Assembly (NCBI GenBank): GCA_035632055.1
Contig: DASQHO010000081.1
Location: 21,548-85,547, forward strand
Length of the DNA: 64,000 nt
DNA from: REEB95 sp035632055
Lineage (GTDB): Bacteria > Pseudomonadota > Alphaproteobacteria > ATCC43930 > CGMCC-115725
Direction of reading: 5' to 3'
A program made the position numbers and the translations under genes. This document shows positions 63,952-64,000 of this stretch, one piece after another (position 1 is the stretch's first letter; every line of letters starts with the position of its first letter). The notes beneath the pieces are model-generated. The model was not told where the DNA came from, ran no database searches, and saw nothing but the letters and a program-made list of their open reading frames with translations.

Positions 63952-64000
63952 TCACGCTTCTTCCGCGTCGGCAAAACCGCGCATCCAGCGCACCAGATAG
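63952..64000 (-). CDS. C-terminal end of an upstream gene (function not determinable)
   Basis: The frame reads YLVRWMRGFADAEEA and a TGA at 63952-63954, running off the right edge. Its stop is 1 nt before the PerM-like ATG, so it is in the same operon. In related genomes a CDP-alcohol phosphatidyltransferase often precedes this position, and the YLVRW tail would fit. Only 15 residues are visible, so this is a weak suggestion. Confidence 0.4.
   Translation of the reverse strand, partial: YLVRWMRGFADAEEA

Overview
The window reads as a chromosomal segment of a GC-rich alphaproteobacterium, probably Rhodospirillales-like. Evidence for this is the divK-pleD pair, an HdaA-type DnaA homologue, the aspS / rnd / ppx / ppk / sixA-like / hdaA / perM run, an EipB-type (DUF1849) envelope protein and dense operons with ATGA, GTGA or TGATG start/stop overlaps. 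No rRNA, tRNA, CRISPR array or insertion sequence was seen.

Positions 1 to about 39.8 kb form one large surface-glycan locus. (a) 1-8743, minus strand: a legionaminic-acid-type nonulosonate operon: DegT aminotransferase, CMP-sugar synthetase, NeuB-type synthase, a methyltransferase fused to a NeuD/PglD-type acyltransferase, a CBS-nucleotidyltransferase, dehydratase, LegC-type aminotransferase and a NeuC-type epimerase that runs off the left edge. (b) 9810-17821, minus strand: a CDP-6-deoxyhexose module (rfbF, rfbG, RmlC-like epimerase, reductase) with a GT2 glycosyltransferase, a large GT-B-like surface-carbohydrate protein, an epimerase and a Gfo/Idh oxidoreductase. (c) 18.8-28.4 kb: a HisC-like aminotransferase, then a minus-strand operon (LIC12162-type transferase, MsbA-like ABC exporter, 2-hydroxyacid dehydrogenase, HAD phosphatase, epimerase, FkbM methyltransferase, cytidylyltransferase). 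(d) 28.5-29.8 kb: an RfaH-like NusG paralogue and a winged-helix regulator. Both are flanked by a shared 17-bp palindrome, and an ops-like element lies in the leader of operon (c). (e) 29.9-39.8 kb: methyltransferases, two GT4 enzymes, an aldo/keto reductase and a 1206-residue protein joining a GT4 glycosyltransferase, a YbhN/flippase-like membrane domain and an O-antigen-ligase-like domain. Several plus-strand single genes, mostly methyltransferases, sit between the minus-strand operons.

After an 890-bp gene-poor gap (39.8-40.7 kb), 40.7-50.1 kb holds a catabolic and uptake block: a LigI-like amidohydrolase, a 6PGDH-like dehydrogenase, a branched-chain-type ABC importer (livF, livG, a fused livH-livM and a substrate-binding protein), an SDR, maleylacetoacetate isomerase and an MFS transporter.

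From 50.2 kb to the right edge the genes are core ones: a YdjC/HpnK-like deacetylase, YjbQ, rpmG (L33), pleD, divK, the EipB-like protein, aspS, rnd, ppx, ppk, a SixA-like phosphatase, hdaA, an AI-2E/PerM transporter and the tail of one more gene. The two most unusual things are the regulatory hub at 28.4-29.9 kb and the triple-domain polymerase/flippase/glycosyltransferase fusion at 35-38.6 kb.
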